Assembly (NCBI GenBank): GCA_937894825.1
Contig: CALCQT010000342.1
Location: 1 to 5,207 of the forward strand
Reading direction: 5' to 3'
Length of the DNA: 5,207 nt
Source of the DNA: an uncultured Anaerolineaceae bacterium
Lineage (GTDB): Bacteria > Chloroflexota > Anaerolineae > Anaerolineales > Anaerolineaceae
The notes under the pieces are model-generated. The model did not search any database, was not told the DNA's origin, and was given only the letters and a program-made list of their open reading frames with translations. The translations under genes were made by a program, and so were the position numbers. Shown here one piece after another: positions 5,075 through 5,207 of the stretch. How positions within the stretch are numbered: the stretch's first letter is position 1; the number at the start of each line of letters is the position of its first letter.

Positions 5075-5207
5075 GCCTTTACGCAATCCTGATAACAATG
5101 ATGATTGCATCCGAGCCAGTTCATTGCGTCTTTGTAATCATTTCCTTCAAACGTAATCAGCGTAAACTCCACCTCTTTAATCTGATCAGTGAGCCGCCAT
5201 GAAGTGT
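4867..5207 (-). CDS. Open frame entering from the right edge, possibly the C-terminal end of another gene
   Basis: On the minus strand one frame is open from the right edge down to a stop at 4867-4869. The part outside the GTPase gene (5075-5207) reads TSWRLTDQIKEVEF then TLITFEGNDYKDAMNWLG and CNHHCYQDCVKAY, protein-like in composition with a small Cys/His cluster. The other two minus-strand frames soon hit stops. The rest, about 208 nt, is antisense to the GTPase 3' end and is probably a fortuitous continuation. No start is visible and I do not recognise a family. It could be a real gene tail placed against the truncated GTPase, or chance. Confidence 0.25.
   Translation of the reverse strand, partial: TSWRLTDQIKEVEFTLITFEGNDYKDAMNWLGCNHHCYQDCVKAYIVFNLGEMTLSTLRDIANAFIALAPKFIPGIPFNPLIAALAATLTVPTSTMELMNCFDSSSLFMPYT

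Noticed and set aside
5081..5129. ACGCAAT/ATTGCGT inverted repeat after the GTPase stop, considered as a terminator
   Set aside because: Arms are 7 bp but separated by 35 nt, and no T-run follows.
5098..5202. Plus-strand 34-codon ORF after the GTPase gene
   Set aside because: No ribosome site and no recognisable sequence; the opposite strand is more protein-like here.

Overview
The window reads as a bacterial chromosome segment: a core-genome left part (about 1-3710) and an AT-richer right part that looks accessory (about 3710-5207). Strong AGGAGG-type Shine-Dalgarno sites precede the intact genes. The YebC sequence and the gene mix are compatible with a member of Chloroflexota (Anaerolineae-like), but that placement is a guess from protein resemblance and nothing in the window proves it.

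Left part. Four minus-strand genes read from right to left: a broken corA-type magnesium/divalent cation channel gene, a fumarylacetoacetate hydrolase (FAH) family enzyme, yebC, and ruvC, which runs off the left edge. corA and the FAH gene are 13 nt apart and probably share a transcript. yebC and ruvC are 6 nt apart and form the classic yebC-ruvC pair (translation factor/regulator plus Holliday junction resolvase). A 189-nt gap with a TATAAT box on the minus strand separates the two groups.

Centre. On the plus strand lies a complete tmRNA gene (ssrA, 3252-3653) with a recognisable promoter, encoded CCA end, tag reading frame ANNRTSYAALPLAA and a textbook intrinsic terminator. It is divergent from corA.

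Right part. Downstream of ssrA is a 391-nt stretch with no convincing gene. It contains a possible 15-codon leader ORF followed immediately by a perfect 8-bp inverted repeat. Then comes a P-loop GTPase fused to a DUF697-like hydrophobic C-terminal region. This GTPase has an atypical G4 motif and a C-terminus that looks clipped. A minus-strand reading frame enters from the right edge and may be the tail of another gene.

Most notable points: the corA gene appears inactivated by an approximately 34-nt deletion between TGG repeats, and the stretch after ssrA, a common integration site, holds a possibly truncated, differently composed GTPase gene. I see no CRISPR array, transposase, integrase or other clearly novel multi-gene system.
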